Translations under genes and position numbers: made by a program
Source of the DNA: Candidatus Acidiferrales bacterium
GTDB taxonomy: Bacteria > Acidobacteriota > Terriglobia > Acidiferrales > UBA7541
Reading direction: 5' to 3'
Assembly: GCA_030037355.1 (NCBI GenBank)
Contig: JASHRL010000101.1
Location: 1 to 36,318, forward strand
Length of the DNA stretch: 36,318 bases
Shown: piece after piece, positions 16,624 through 23,774 of the stretch
Numbering within the stretch: position 1 is the stretch's first letter
How the letters are laid out: the number at the start of each line of letters is the position of its first letter
The notes under the pieces: model-generated
What the model was told of the DNA's origin: nothing
Database searches by the model: none
The model's input: only the letters and a program-made list of their open reading frames with translations

Positions 16624-18885
16624 ATGGATTTCAAGCTGATCGGCAAGCTATGCGAGCTGGGCGTAGACTTTGCCCCAACCGCGGCGGGCATGACCCGCTC
16701 GAACGTGCGCGGCTGGCCGTCCATCGCGACCAGCAACAAGGAAACGATGAAGAAGTGGTTCAAGGAAGACGGCGATTGCTCCCTGGTAGCAGTGGCGAAG
16801 CGCGGTCGCACCGCCATCCTCGACATCGACGACAAGGCTGCGTGCCTCGCCACGGGCCTCAAGCAGGAATGGCTCCAAGGCAGTTTCGGTGTGGCAACTC
16901 CGTCAGGCGGCGAACATTGGTATTTTCGGCAGGATGCCTCGCTGGAAGGCCTGCGGTCCGTGGTGAACGTCCACGCGATCAAGGGCGACCGCAGTTCAAA
17001 GAAAATCCTCGAACTGAAGATCGATCGCTGCTCCGTGGCGGCTCCGACTGCGAAGCGTGAGGGACAGCCCTGCAAGGCGGACGGCGCCTACACGCCGATC
17101 ACCCCCTTGAACGGGCAACTGCCGGCCATCCATCCCGACCTGCTGGCGTGGATCCTGGCGCACGCCGAGGCGGCGAAGCAGCACTTCAGCACCGAAGCGG
17201 ATACGCACTGGAAATTCCATCCCTCATTCAGCGTCGAGAGATTTTGCGAGGACAACTACAGCTCCGAATACTTGTCCGGGATGCTCGACGAGCGGACGTT
17301 TGTGATTGTGCCCGAGGAATGCCCGGTGTGCGGACGCGCCAACAACGGTTCCACCCTCGGGGCCGGCGTCACGAAGTTCTTCTTTTCGGGAAATAGCTAC
17401 GGATTCGCGTGCAAGGCCTGCGGCGTGAACGCCCGCTACGAGTACGAGGAGAAGATGGACGAGTTGTACGACGATTTCGACCCCTGGAGCCAATACATGA
17501 TCTACGAACACGAGGACGAGGAACTCATGGCCAAGAAGGACGAGGCGTTCCTGAAGGCCGTCGGGATCGCAACCCAAGAAGGCGGGACGGATACGGCGCC
17601 GGAGGCTGCAAAAGAGCTGGGCCGAGATCCGCTGGAGTTTCCCGAAGCGGGCCTATACGGCGCGCTGGGACGGATGGCGCGCGAGATCAAGATGCCGCTC
17701 GGCCTCGCCTACCCCGCCCTGATCGCGGCGTATTCGGCGAAGGTGATCGAGGACGTCATGGCCGATTGCCGCGTGAACGTCTATCTCTGCCAGGTCGCGC
17801 CCATTGGCGGCGGCAAGAACAAGTCTTGGGAACGCGCCCTCCAAATGCTCGGGATGAGCGAAGGCACCGATTACACCATGGCCACGCCGGCCTCCGACCG
17901 CGGCATTCAGGTACTGCTCGGCGAGCAGCCCCCGGCCAAGAAGGGCCAACCCAAGATTCCCGGGCCGCGCCGCATGCTGCTCGTCACCGAGGAAATCGAG
18001 GAGATCGTCAAGAAAGGCAGCATCGACAAGTCCGGCATGTTCCAGACGCTCTGCACGCTGTGGGACGGCAACATGAAGACGTTCAGCGACCGCAGCGGGA
18101 AGTCCACGGTCAACTGCCGGCTGTCCTGGGTCGGCGGCATTCCGGTCAACGCCAAGACTCCCGAGAAGTTCGCGTCGATCTTCGGCGAGGCATCGACCCA
18201 TGGGCTGTTGTCGCGGTTCCTGCTCGGGTACTCAGGCGTGAAATGGAATTACCGAAAGTGGGAGCCGCGCGCGCCCAAGATGCGGGAAGAAGTCATTGCG
18301 CCCGACCAGCCAATAGAGGAAATGCCGCCTGACACGGGCTGGCAACCACCGACGAGCGTGCGGGGCTTCGAGCCGAACGCTGAAGCGCTCATCGAGTCTT
18401 GGGACGATCCCACCGACGCATCGGGGAGAGCCAAGTACTACCTGCGGAAAGTCGCGATCCTTACCGCGTCGGCGAACGACGAAAGCATGGTCTCCACGGC
18501 CTGCGCCGAAGCCGCCATTGAGTTCACGGATTGGCAGACGGAGTTACGAAAGGTGTTCCGTCCTGGGATCGCGGAGAACAGCCTCGAGGCGAAGTGCACG
18601 GAACGCATCATCGAGACGCTGCGCCGCATGGATGAGCGAGGCAAGACGGGCTCCGAGGGCTACATCAATTGGAAGCGGGTCAGCCATGACAACAAGTGGG
18701 CGGAAACCTACGGCAGCCAGCTAGTTGCTCGAGTCATCAAGGGTCTGATCGACTGCGAACTGCTCGAATCGTACGCGGTGGAAGACGAGTGCGGCAAGAA
18801 AAAGGAGCGCGATACCAAGTGGGTGCGGGTCGTCAAAGGTGGGGAAAAGAGTGGGGATGGGGAAAATGGTGCCACCAAGACTTGA
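16624..18885 (+). CDS. prim-pol / DUF3987-like primase-helicase replication protein
   Basis: A 753-residue replication protein. Residues about 10-190 form a bifunctional primase-polymerase domain with the metal motif ILDIDDKA (near 64-71) and SGGEHWYF (near 93-100). A zinc finger follows (CPVCGRANN near 232 and CKACGVN near 262). The C-terminal part resembles DUF3987-type helicases: LAYPALIAAYSAKVIEDV, a P-loop-like APIGGGKNKSWE (near 391) and a Walker B-like MLLVTEEIEEI (near 450). The P-loop is not canonical. AAAGGA sits 8 bases before the ATG. Such proteins start replication of plasmids, satellites and integrative elements. It is the largest gene here and indicates the element replicates after excision. 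Confidence 0.85.
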   Translation: MDFKLIGKLCELGVDFAPTAAGMTRSNVRGWPSIATSNKETMKKWFKEDGDCSLVAVAKRGRTAILDIDDKAACLATGLKQEWLQGSFGVATPSGGEHWYFRQDASLEGLRSVVNVHAIKGDRSSKKILELKIDRCSVAAPTAKREGQPCKADGAYTPITPLNGQLPAIHPDLLAWILAHAEAAKQHFSTEADTHWKFHPSFSVERFCEDNYSSEYLSGMLDERTFVIVPEECPVCGRANNGSTLGAGVTKFFFSGNSYGFACKACGVNARYEYEEKMDELYDDFDPWSQYMIYEHEDEELMAKKDEAFLKAVGIATQEGGTDTAPEAAKELGRDPLEFPEAGLYGALGRMAREIKMPLGLAYPALIAAYSAKVIEDVMADCRVNVYLCQVAPIGGGKNKSWERALQMLGMSEGTDYTMATPASDRGIQVLLGEQPPAKKGQPKIPGPRRMLLVTEEIEEIVKKGSIDKSGMFQTLCTLWDGNMKTFSDRSGKSTVNCRLSWVGGIPVNAKTPEKFASIFGEASTHGLLSRFLLGYSGVKWNYRKWEPRAPKMREEVIAPDQPIEEMPPDTGWQPPTSVRGFEPNAEALIESWDDPTDASGRAKYYLRKVAILTASANDESMVSTACAEAAIEFTDWQTELRKVFRPGIAENSLEAKCTERIIETLRRMDERGKTGSEGYINWKRVSHDNKWAETYGSQLVARVIKGLIDCELLESYAVEDECGKKKERDTKWVRVVKGGEKSGDGENGATKT

Positions 18886-18911
18886 CTTGGAACGCGCCAA
18901 AGTTGGTGGAT

Positions 18912-18929
18912 GGGGATTCCCCAATCCCC
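18912..18929. terminator. hairpin after the replication gene
   Basis: A stem GGGGATT / AATCCCC with a four-C loop lies 26 bases past the stop. There is no T-run, so it is either a weak terminator or another structure. Confidence 0.3.
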
Positions 18930-19117
18930 AGTTGCGTTAAGTTCTAAGTTAAAGAGAGAAGAAGATTTATTTAATTTTGGGGAAACTGAGGAACCGGTCT
19001 GGAAATGGATAAACCGCGCCTGAATGAATGTTTCACTCTGTTTCATAGAAACGTTCCCCAGTTCAAACAGCGGTCTTCAACGGGGGGAACTTTCGCTTCC
19101 TTTAGCGGAGGAAGAGG

Positions 19118-19324
19118 ATGAAGACCGAAGTCGAAGAGAGATTTTTGCTGCGCATTCTCTATTACCCAGAGGCCAACAGAGTAGTGGCCCACCTTTACGA
19201 TCGATCGGGACACTTCAAGTACCGAGCGTCCGTGGAGGCCTTCGATGGCGGAACTTACCGTGCCATCGTCGCTAGCCTGCTCGCCGCCCTCCGTGCCGCG
19301 GTCGAATCGGACCCCACGTTCTGA
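19118..19324 (+). CDS. small hypothetical protein
   Basis: A 68-residue protein, MKTEVEERFLLRILYYPEAN and onward, with an alpha/beta composition. GGAGGAAGAGG immediately before the ATG is one of the strongest ribosome sites of the element. No family recognised. The frame that follows its TGA (with a further TAG two codons later) encodes the metallopeptidase-like remnant. Confidence 0.55.
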   Translation: MKTEVEERFLLRILYYPEANRVVAHLYDRSGHFKYRASVEAFDGGTYRAIVASLLAALRAAVESDPTF

Positions 19325-19333
19325 GTTGTATAG

Positions 19334-19621
19334 GCCGAGAAATGGCCTTACGTCGGATGCATCCGGGGCAGCTACGGGCGCTGCTACTTTGGCGAGAAAC
19401 TGATCTGGATCGATGGCAGCTACGCGGGCTCGCTCGAACTCGTGGAGGACATCCTTCGGCACGAAGTCGTCCATGCCCTCCTCGGGCGTGGCGCCGAGCA
19501 CGGCTGTGAGTTTCAGCAGATGGCCTCACGCTGTGGCTGGACGCCGGCCGCGAGTCGGGTTGAAATCTACGCTTCATGGCAGCGCGACGGAGCCGGGCTC
19601 GGGTCATCTCGGCAGCGGTGA
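19334..19621 (+). pseudogene. SprT-like zinc metallopeptidase fragment lacking a start
   Basis: An open frame of 95 codons ending in a TGA at 19619. It encodes YGRCYFGEKLIWIDG, then LRHEVVHALLGRGAEHG and CEFQQMASRCGW. HExxH plus a downstream HGxxF is the zinc-site layout of the SprT/Spartan-like family, and phage and element proteins of this kind often carry the preceding YGRCYF-IWID strands. No ATG, GTG or TTG exists between the upstream TAG (19331) and the motif; the first GTG (in LELVED) lies just before HExxH and would truncate the fold. I read it as a start-less remnant of a small gene. An unusual start codon or an unseen frameshift are alternatives. Confidence 0.45.
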
Positions 19622-19783
19622 TCAGGCACTGAGTGTTCCGCGCCCGTACTCGCTTGAGGATTTCTTCTGCGCAAGTAGCAGCCAGATTTTCTGCCGGGCA
19701 TTCGTATTATTGATTGACAAGGAGGAGCTGTGGCGCTCCTACGAATAAGCAAATGAAGTTCGCAAGGCCAGGAGACGAGACAG

Positions 19784-20092
19784 ATGTTCATGATTGAGAA
19801 TGGCACCTTCAAGAAAGCGTGCACGTACTGCCAGCAGCGCATCGACGGCGAGGCGGTCAACGTCCCACACCGGCTCGGGTCGAAGGCGGATCCGACGCAG
19901 CTGAGCCTCGACCACTACCATCCCGAGTGCGCCGCGCGCATCCTGTACGAGTACGAGAACCCGGAGGGCGACCTCGGCGAGGTGCTCGCGCTGCGGAAGC
20001 CGAGCGAGATGCGTCGCGAGGGGCCGCTCCAGCAATTTCTCGATGCACTCGTGCGGAATGAGGACGGCAACACACCGCGAGTCAAACAATGA
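19784..20092 (+). CDS. hypothetical protein with possible zinc site
   Basis: A 102-residue protein with ACTYCQQRIDGE near residue 12 and SLDHYHPECAARIL near 40-53. Two Cys pairs with intervening His could hold a zinc ion. The C-terminal half is charged and helical. AGGAGA lies about 9 bases before the ATG. No family recognised. It overlaps the next gene by ATGA. Confidence 0.6.
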   Translation: MFMIENGTFKKACTYCQQRIDGEAVNVPHRLGSKADPTQLSLDHYHPECAARILYEYENPEGDLGEVLALRKPSEMRREGPLQQFLDALVRNEDGNTPRVKQ

Positions 20093-20310
20093 AGCGGCGT
20101 TTCCTGAACCAAAAACTCGGAAAACGAAATAGCCGCCGGGCCGAGATCATCATGGCGAGGCAACAGTTAAACATGTCTCGGCAGTTACAACCTCGAAAGG
20201 AAGCTGAAGGAAGGCTGGACAGCGCCTCCGGCAGGAGGATCGGGTCGGGACATTCAACCCAGGCTGCTCGGCCGGAACACGAAAGCCCGCGCCGACGGTC
20301 AAGCTGGTGA
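20089..20310 (+). CDS. small basic hypothetical protein
   Basis: A 73-residue very basic protein, MKRRFLNQKLGKRNSRRAE and onward. The ATG overlaps the stop of the preceding gene by four bases, suggesting coupling. The low-complexity C-terminus (RPEHESPRRRSSW) weakens the case. No family recognised. Confidence 0.35.
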   Translation: MKRRFLNQKLGKRNSRRAEIIMARQQLNMSRQLQPRKEAEGRLDSASGRRIGSGHSTQAARPEHESPRRRSSW

Positions 20311-20655
20311 GCGTTGGCGGGCTTTGCAGAGAGCACGAATCGTTTTTATCGTCGGAGCGAAGGTGGGTGAAGTCAAATGCAAGTTGCCCTTGAGTGTCGG
20401 TTCTGCAGCTTACGAAGCAGGAGCTCGTCGAGTTCTCTCGGACGAATCACCTACAGGTCGTCCGCAAGCAGCTCGGGCTATGGAGGGCAGTGGCGAACCG
20501 GGATCGACCCTAAGGGTCTGCTGGGAATCAGCTTTTTGCCATGCAGCTTTTAGATTTGCAGTCGACACAGAAACCCGATCATTTGCCAGTCGCGCCCTTG
20601 GACTGATAGGGAATTCCGTAGGTCCTCCTGCAATATTCTTAAGAAGGCCGATATC
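20311..20655 (+). other. stretch with no convincing gene
   Basis: The only candidate is a 39-codon frame starting at a GTG (20394-20513) with a natural-looking LQLTKQELVEFSRTNHLQV and onward, but without a ribosome site. No RNA or repeat was seen. Confidence 0.3.
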
Positions 20656-20859
20656 ATGCCCGCGACCCCGATCGGCTAGCTGGCGGCCATTTTTCACCTG
20701 GCAAAGGAATTGATTGTCGCGACGACGAAACATCCGCTCGAATGGCCTTCGGATCCGATTCGCTCGCACCAACATGAAAATGTGGACAAACGGCCTAAGG
20801 CAAGGACCAGGGGATCGGGATTAGATCGCGATTCCCCAATACGGCGAGGACGGCCGTAA
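20656..20859 (+). pseudogene. small gene interrupted by an in-frame amber codon
   Basis: An ATG at 20656 preceded by AAGAAGG opens seven codons (MPATPIG). A TAG follows at 20677-20679, then 59 further codons in the same frame to a TAA at 20857. The part after the TAG is protein-like: LAAIFHLAKELIVATTKHP, then LEWPSDPIRSHQHENVDKRP. A single C-to-T change of a CAG (Gln) would explain it. No family recognised. It is most likely a decayed element gene. Confidence 0.45.
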
Positions 20860-20885
20860 ACCAAGTGTCGTCGCGGGCTTGAGGA

Positions 20886-21323
20886 TTAGAGATTGTGGCG
20901 GTGAATTTGTGGCGAATCTACTTTTATTTCCCAGCGTTTAAAGATACTAAGTATGAAGGAAGTTATTTTGCCCAGGGCTTCCCGTAATCCCAGGGACCGT
21001 CTCAAGTTCTTGTTCTCGTAGAAGTAGACCTCGCCGTCGCTGACGGAGATTACGACACTCTCTTGTTCCTTTTTTTTGTGGCCCTCTTTGAGCTCGCAAA
21101 TCGCCTGGGCGACTCTTTCCGCCGTCTTCTTTGACACACCTACGAGGATGACTGCAGCGGAATCTTCCCGTTCATTTTTGTAACAGCCTTTGTTTGAAGG
21201 CGAGTAGCGAAAGTCGTAGCCGACAAGCAGGTTTTCTTCAACGAGCTTGTATAGCAACGGTTCTATGCTCGGTTGGTATTCGGTGGTTAGTTCGTATCTC
21301 TTAAGCACAGGTGCTTTGTCCAC
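20886..21323 (-). CDS. hypothetical protein
   Basis: A 145-residue protein with natural composition: KRYELTTEYQPSIEPLLY, then VEENLLVGYDF, DSAAVILVGVSKKTAERVA and a Lys-rich helix. The C-terminus has an amphipathic LREALGKITSFILSIFKRWE. It starts at a GTG (21323) without a clear ribosome site. A small hairpin (GCCCT / AGGGC) lies about 30 bases upstream on the same strand. No family recognised. It is the last gene of the minus-strand group, 215 bases from its neighbour. Confidence 0.5.
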   Translation of the reverse strand: MDKAPVLKRYELTTEYQPSIEPLLYKLVEENLLVGYDFRYSPSNKGCYKNEREDSAAVILVGVSKKTAERVAQAICELKEGHKKKEQESVVISVSDGEVYFYENKNLRRSLGLREALGKITSFILSIFKRWEIKVDSPQIHRHNL

Positions 21324-21538
21324 GGGATCTTGTCCCGATAAACAAAGCGCCCTGATGGGTAGGGCTACTTCGGGGTACTGTCGTTGCCGGCGGGCGAGTG
21401 CTCCATCTTAGTTATCCTCACCAGAACGTTGCTTCCGGTGAACTCACGAAAAGACTGACTCTGGCTCGCTTCTCTGACCCGACCGATCATTAACCAGTAT
21501 ACCATCAAGACGGGCCCGAGTCCAACGCGCGAATGGAC

Positions 21539-21844
21539 CTAAGCTCCGCTCAATGTCCGTACGCACAGCCTCTCGCCGAAAGTTTGCCGATCCCTCGTGC
21601 CACTTTGCGCGAGACAGCTCTTGGCGTGGGCCTCCCTCCTCAGTTTCTCTGACAGTTTCGTGATCTCCTCCCAGCTTCGGTCCAAGGTCTCCAACACCAT
21701 GCAATAGAGCTGATCGCAACTTTCGAGGAAGGCATGCTGGCCGTAGCTGTTGACATTTCGGACCACGTCGCGGAGCTGCTTGACCAGTGTTTCCAGTTCG
21801 TCGCAGGTGTCCTCTTCAATTCTCCTGGCAAGCAAGTCGCTCAC
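21539..21844 (-). CDS. small helical hypothetical protein
   Basis: A 101-residue protein, probably all-helical (DELETLVKQLRDVVRNVNSY and onward). Its GTG start shares GTGA with the stop of the upstream gene, so it is translated by coupling from that message. No family recognised. The gene order integrase, 71 aa, this gene is one operon. Confidence 0.5.
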   Translation of the reverse strand: MSDLLARRIEEDTCDELETLVKQLRDVVRNVNSYGQHAFLESCDQLYCMVLETLDRSWEEITKLSEKLRREAHAKSCLAQSGTRDRQTFGERLCVRTLSGA

Positions 21845-22056
21845 CGCTGCAGCTTCCGCAGGCGATGATTACGACCGAATTCGGTGCTCACAGGATGAGG
21901 TTGCCGACAAAACGGGCACCGGAGCGGCGGTCCAAAACTGCGGACTGTCGTTGTGGGGTTCGTGTCGCAGTAAAAACTCACGATCCCTCGCTCGAAATCG
22001 AACCCCTCCGCGACGTGCAAGGGGCCTGAGTTGCGGTCTGTCCTTCTCGACTCCAT
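21841..22056 (-). CDS. small Cys-containing hypothetical protein
   Basis: A 71-residue protein with PLRCPFCRQPHPV (near residue 48), a knuckle that may bind zinc with other Cys/His residues. AAAGGAAAG lies about 6 bases before the ATG; the frame is open further up but that part overlaps the recombinase. It begins 26 bases after the recombinase stop and its TGA overlaps the next GTG. No family recognised. Confidence 0.5.
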   Translation of the reverse strand: MESRRTDRNSGPLHVAEGFDFERGIVSFYCDTNPTTTVRSFGPPLRCPFCRQPHPVSTEFGRNHRLRKLQR

Positions 22057-22082
22057 GTCATTCTTTCCTTTCCTGGTCACAT

Positions 22083-22736
22083 TCAAGAAAACGTCTCGAC
22101 CGAAACTCTCTGGGCCTCCTGGCAAGCGAGTTTTTGGGAGCCGTGCGCATACCGGAGCGTGCTCCCGATGGCCGCGTGTCCCGCAAGCAACTTGACCAGA
22201 TACAAATCCATCTTGCCTATGACCGACGTTACCCGGCTGTGCTTCAGCGCGTGGATATGCCGGCACGATTCCGCGATGGGTCGCTCTCCTCTCGCCACGC
22301 GAGCCTCGGACGCCACCCTGCAGTACTTCGCAAACATCCGGTTGACCGTGTTTCGATCGAACTTACCCTTTTTCGAGAGAAAGAGAAGGTCTGAACCCGA
22401 GTCCCGCGGGCGCTCCTTCAGCCAGGACCGCAGCGCGTGGACTTCGTCCATGCACGGTCGCCCGCGCATGCGAAATAGAGGCTGCGTGGTCTTGAGTGAG
22501 CCCTTGAGGCGCTGGACGGTGATCTCCATGTTGCGCCAGTCGATCTGGGAAAGCCTGAGTGCGACGAGCTCGCTGGCTCGAAGCGCGTGCTGGAAGCAGA
22601 CGAGCAGCATCGCGTGGTCACGGACACTCCGGCGCCGAACCTCCTCGAAGACGTCCAGCAGTTCGTCTTCGGTGAGGTGCTTTAGGGAATTCGACTGGTG
22701 TACTTGGCTACTCTCAGAGCGGGTGTCTGTCACCAA
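22083..22736 (-). CDS. short tyrosine recombinase (catalytic domain only)
   Basis: A 217-residue XerD/FimB-like recombinase without the usual N-terminal core-binding domain. Arg I is in HALRASELVALRLSQID (near residue 52). The hairpin Lys is in QRLKGSLKT. Box II reads HALKHSR, with Lys in place of the usual Arg of HxxR, and LAGHAAIGSTLRYAHG holds the last His and the nucleophilic Tyr (near 198). The start is TTG 22736 or GTG 22733; a TATAAT ends only 4 bases upstream of the TTG, so the message may begin at the start codon. FimB-type inverters have a similar size. It heads a three-gene operon. Confidence 0.75.
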   Translation of the reverse strand: MVTDTRSESSQVHQSNSLKHLTEDELLDVFEEVRRRSVRDHAMLLVCFQHALRASELVALRLSQIDWRNMEITVQRLKGSLKTTQPLFRMRGRPCMDEVHALRSWLKERPRDSGSDLLFLSKKGKFDRNTVNRMFAKYCRVASEARVARGERPIAESCRHIHALKHSRVTSVIGKMDLYLVKLLAGHAAIGSTLRYAHGSQKLACQEAQRVSVETFS

Positions 22737-22740
22737 CGCA

Positions 22741-22770
22741 ATTATACCGCCAAAGCGGCTTTGATTCTAA
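22741..22770 (-). promoter_or_regulatory. promoter of the recombinase operon with operator in the spacer
   Basis: On the minus strand TTAGAA, an 18-base spacer and TATAAT. The spacer contains a perfect palindrome CAAAGC-G-GCTTTG (22751-22763 on the plus strand), placed where a bound repressor would block RNA polymerase. A second copy of its core lies at 22834-22846. Confidence 0.5.
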
Positions 22771-22825
22771 GGGGCCAGACTTTGCGAGGAATGATTTCGG
22801 CTTGACCCGGTGTGGCCCAGTACGC

Positions 22826-22846
22826 TTGACTATGAAAGCGGCTTTC
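22826..22846 (+). promoter_or_regulatory. second palindrome downstream of a TTGACT box
   Basis: TTGACT (22826-22831) is followed two bases later by the palindrome GAAAGC-G-GCTTTC (22834-22846), sharing the 11-base core AAAGCGGCTTT with the site in the divergent promoter. No good -10 follows (CACTCT at the right distance), so promoter activity is doubtful; the shared operator core is certain. Confidence 0.4.
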
Positions 22847-22861
22847 TTCACTCTTGAAATC

Positions 22862-23128
22862 GTGGTCTCCGAGATCAGCAGGTATTTGGCACGGATCGGC
22901 CGCAAGGGCGGGCGATCGAGGTCGCCGGCAAAGCTCGCCGCCGTCAAAGCGAACCTCAAGAGGGCCATTTCGCTCGACGCAAGTACCCGCCTTGCCCCCG
23001 CTACAAGAACAGAAGCCATCGGTTTTCGTCGGTTACAGGACGGTGTGCTTGTGGGTATTTTAGGCGCCGTGTGTGAAGCCATGCTTCGAGCCGGTCAGCG
23101 ATCGAAGGACTGGAATATGAAATCCTAA
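22862..23128 (+). CDS. small KGGRSRS-motif hypothetical protein
   Basis: About 88 residues from a GTG at 22862; in-frame ATG at 22832 is the alternative. It contains ISRYLARIGRKGGRSRSP then AKLAAVKANLKRA, a basic 'IGRKGG+S' helix-turn segment that recurs in small DNA-binding-like proteins of soil bacteria. The C-terminal half looks less conserved. It is divergent from the recombinase and shares its palindromic operator. Function unknown. Confidence 0.42.
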   Translation: MVSEISRYLARIGRKGGRSRSPAKLAAVKANLKRAISLDASTRLAPATRTEAIGFRRLQDGVLVGILGAVCEAMLRAGQRSKDWNMKS

Positions 23129-23475
23129 GTGACGTTGATGGTGTCACTCAAGAGCGGACGCATTACTAGCGCTTTCATTGAGGGCACGTGCTTTGCAAGC
23201 CGCCGAGACCTGTCTAAACCTGCCGTTGCTTCCTTCACTTTTCGTTTCTTTACAATAACTTGGGTCATCTGCTCTTCGCTCGAAAGCTAAGCCCAACGAC
23301 CAAAACAGATAGGGTTTTGACACAATCCTGACACAGCCAGAGCACCTGCTTTCGGCACATGCTTTAGACGCACGGCTCTGGAGGGCTAACACCCCAGGGA
23401 CGAATGAAGATAAAATCAACTGGCAGCTCGCTTCCGTGATGTGACGGGCAAATCCATCTGGAAGGAGAGACTGCC
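23129..23475. other. stretch with no recognised gene
   Basis: It contains a short hairpin directly after the preceding stop (AGTGAC / GTCACT at 23128-23148). A TTTTGACACAATCCTGACACAG stretch from about 23313 may belong to a promoter for the SEC-C gene. No coding signal was seen. Confidence 0.35.
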
Positions 23476-23702
23476 GTGAAAACCAACTTCTTTTCACGAA
23501 CGAAGCAGCAAGCGCCGCAAAGGGTTCCCGTCAGAGACTAAAGTCAAACGCGGTTTGCGCGTGGTCAATGGCGATAAGGAACTTTTTGAGAAGCTCGGCA
23601 GGAACGACCTCTGCCCCTGCGGCTCAGGACGTACCTTTCAAGAAGTGTTGTATGCGGACTGGTCGGTATGACGGTACGCGACGAAACTACTACGAGCGAT
23701 AG
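23476..23702 (+). pseudogene. SEC-C motif small protein, broken by two frameshifts
   Basis: A strong ribosome site (AAGGAGA, 7 bases upstream) precedes a GTG that opens [12 protein letters not shown]. The sense then moves to a second frame reading [18 protein letters not shown] then [20 protein letters not shown], the start of a SEC-C metal-binding motif. After GSGRTF it moves again to [20 protein letters not shown] and a stop at 23702. Together these restore a protein of about 73 residues with the full CPCGSG...KKCC zinc motif and the downstream GRYDG...RNYY segment of a known small family. Both junctions need a one-base change (near 23500-23510 and at 23639). Confidence 0.65.
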
Positions 23703-23708
23703 ATTGCC

Positions 23709-23736
23709 AAAGGGCACGGTCACAGCCGTGCCCTTT
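23709..23736. terminator. strong hairpin between convergent genes
   Basis: A perfect 11-bp stem AAAGGGCACGG / CCGTGCCCTTT has a 6-base loop (23709-23719 with 23726-23736) and sits between the SEC-C remnant and the converging unknown gene. The A and T ends of the stem suit termination in both directions. Confidence 0.7.
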
Positions 23737-23774
23737 CCATTTTCAGGTCGGCCGGGTCACGATAAGCCACTTGC

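Noticed and set aside
17409-18332. Arg-rich 307-codon frame inside the replication gene
   Set aside because: Out-of-frame shadow of the prim-pol gene; composition is not protein-like.
19325-20859. Recoded stop codons in the element
   Set aside because: Reading TAG as sense does not give the SprT frame a start, and a TGA also intervenes; decay is simpler.
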